Assembly (NCBI RefSeq): GCF_900129035.1
Contig: NZ_FQTW01000006.1
Span: 112,237 to 176,236, forward strand
Direction of reading: 5' to 3'
Source: Psychroflexus salarius
Lineage (GTDB): Bacteria; Bacteroidota; Bacteroidia; Flavobacteriales; Flavobacteriaceae
DNA: 64,000 nt
The notes beneath the pieces are model-generated. The model was not told where the DNA came from and did no database searches. It worked only from the letters and a program-made list of their open reading frames with translations. This document shows, piece by piece, positions 63,275 through 64,000 of this stretch (the stretch's first letter is position 1; each line of letters begins with the position of its first letter). Both the position numbers and the translations under genes were made by a program.

Positions 63275-64000
63275 TTACTGTTTAATTAATTTCTCAACCA
63301 CTTTATGGCCGGTTTTATCTTCAATCTCTAAGTGATATACCCCTGTTTCTAATTGATTCACTTCTAGGATTACACTTGAGTCACTCACTAGCTTTTCTGC
63401 TTGGTAGACCTCTTGCCCTAAGCTATTGTATAATTTAAGCTTAAGCCACTCGCCATTTACAGTTGTTGTATTGATGTGAACTTGAGTTGTTGCTGGGTTA
63501 GGAAATAAACGATAGCTTACAGCTGCTGTTTCATCAAAACTTAAAGCCTCATTTCCAAAGACGAGCTTAAAACGTGAACTGCTTACCGAGGCTTCTAAAT
63601 TCGCATCTACGCTAAAGGAATAAACCTGACCATCTGTTAACAAGGTTTCGGTCTCTAAGTACTGGTCTAGTAAATACACCTGGGTATCCTCTATGTTAGT
63701 CAGACTAGCTACAAAGCTGTAGTCTTGCTTACGCCAGTTATTCGTAAATAATGGAACCTCTTCCCCTGCTTCTGGATAGCTGCGATGCTCAATCGTAAAC
63801 AATGTCCCATTATTAACAAGGGCTAAATTCTCGTCGATATTACCCAGTTTGGTGATATCTAAACCGTCTATACCGGGGTTACCCGATGGACTAAAACGAA
63901 GTCGCACACCATCAATCACCGCTTGATTGTCGTCTTGTAAGTTAAGTACTAGCTCTGAGGTGTTCGTTATACTTTCTGAAGATACGCTTAAGTCGGTGGT
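63275..64000 (-). CDS. T9SS-sorted surface protein, C-terminal part (5' end outside window)
   Basis: The frame stays open to base 64000; the GTG at 63919 is internal. ITKLGNIDENLALVNNGTLFTIEHR, EEVPLFTNNWRKQDYSF and QVYLLDQYLETETLL match the corresponding region of the giant protein at 26400-30107 closely. The type A sorting domain is at the end (YRLFPNPATTQVHINT ... GVYHLEIEDKTGHKVVEKLIKQ). It should be secreted and anchored by T9SS. Confidence 0.85.
   Translation of the reverse strand, partial: TTDLSVSSESITNTSELVLNLQDDNQAVIDGVRLRFSPSGNPGIDGLDITKLGNIDENLALVNNGTLFTIEHRSYPEAGEEVPLFTNNWRKQDYSFVASLTNIEDTQVYLLDQYLETETLLTDGQVYSFSVDANLEASVSSSRFKLVFGNEALSFDETAAVSYRLFPNPATTQVHINTTTVNGEWLKLKLYNSLGQEVYQAEKLVSDSSVILEVNQLETGVYHLEIEDKTGHKVVEKLIKQ

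Overview
The window looks like chromosomal DNA of a marine-type member of Flavobacteriia (Bacteroidota). The reasons are low GC, almost no Shine-Dalgarno sequences, many -7 boxes of the form TAnnTTTG, type IX secretion (T9SS) C-terminal sorting domains, and families typical of the phylum (DUF4301, an HU-related histone-like protein, bacterial PcrB/GGGP synthase, DksA without its zinc cysteines).

Layout. 1-8140 is core genome: the 3' part of ppc, mfd, an SPFH lipoprotein, a PPK2 kinase, a small XRE regulator with its membrane partner, and an HU-like gene. 8180-20060 is a defence island. A CI-like repressor leads a plus-strand phosphorothioation operon (dndC-dndD-dndE, a ParB-fold protein, and a putative PD-(D/E)XK-like protein). 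A convergent minus-strand operon holds a PLD-helicase, a 67-aa protein, a Rad50-like ATPase with a CxxC hook, and a 159-aa protein. No DndA, DndB or DptFGH is seen. 20159-22348 holds small membrane proteins and an ABA4-like protein. 22374-32426 is an envelope cluster: Wzz-like and SLBB/Wza-like export proteins, a 65-aa membrane-anchored peptide, a giant glycine-rich T9SS protein, and a TPR/LuxR-type regulator.

33262-34244 is the most unusual stretch. Six tandem 146-147-bp repeats lie downstream of a tRNA-Asn gene, and each carries a remodelled copy of the tRNA 3' end plus a terminator hairpin. 34331-54612 is core genome: rseP, a SCO protein, feoAB with a Cys-rich partner, a seven-gene minus-strand unit from a phosphopantetheinyl transferase to arfB, ahcY, dinB, a CYTH protein, dksA, ileS, dusB, a LolC/E-like permease, rbfA and mce.

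54694-64000 begins at a tRNA with anticodon CAT, where a large serine recombinase gene runs into the tRNA. Behind it lie a MerR-like protein, two tiny ORFs, a 1.4-kb AT-rich gap, an AbiE-type toxin-antitoxin pair, two lipoproteins, a possibly decaying gene, and a second T9SS protein plus short-peptide pair paralogous to the one at 26.2-30.1 kb. The far end of this element is not visible.

The best candidates for new biology are the tRNA-Asn-derived repeat array and the DndB-less phosphorothioation island with its own operators and repeated 10-mers. All calls rest on reading the sequence and remembered family features; no database search was run.
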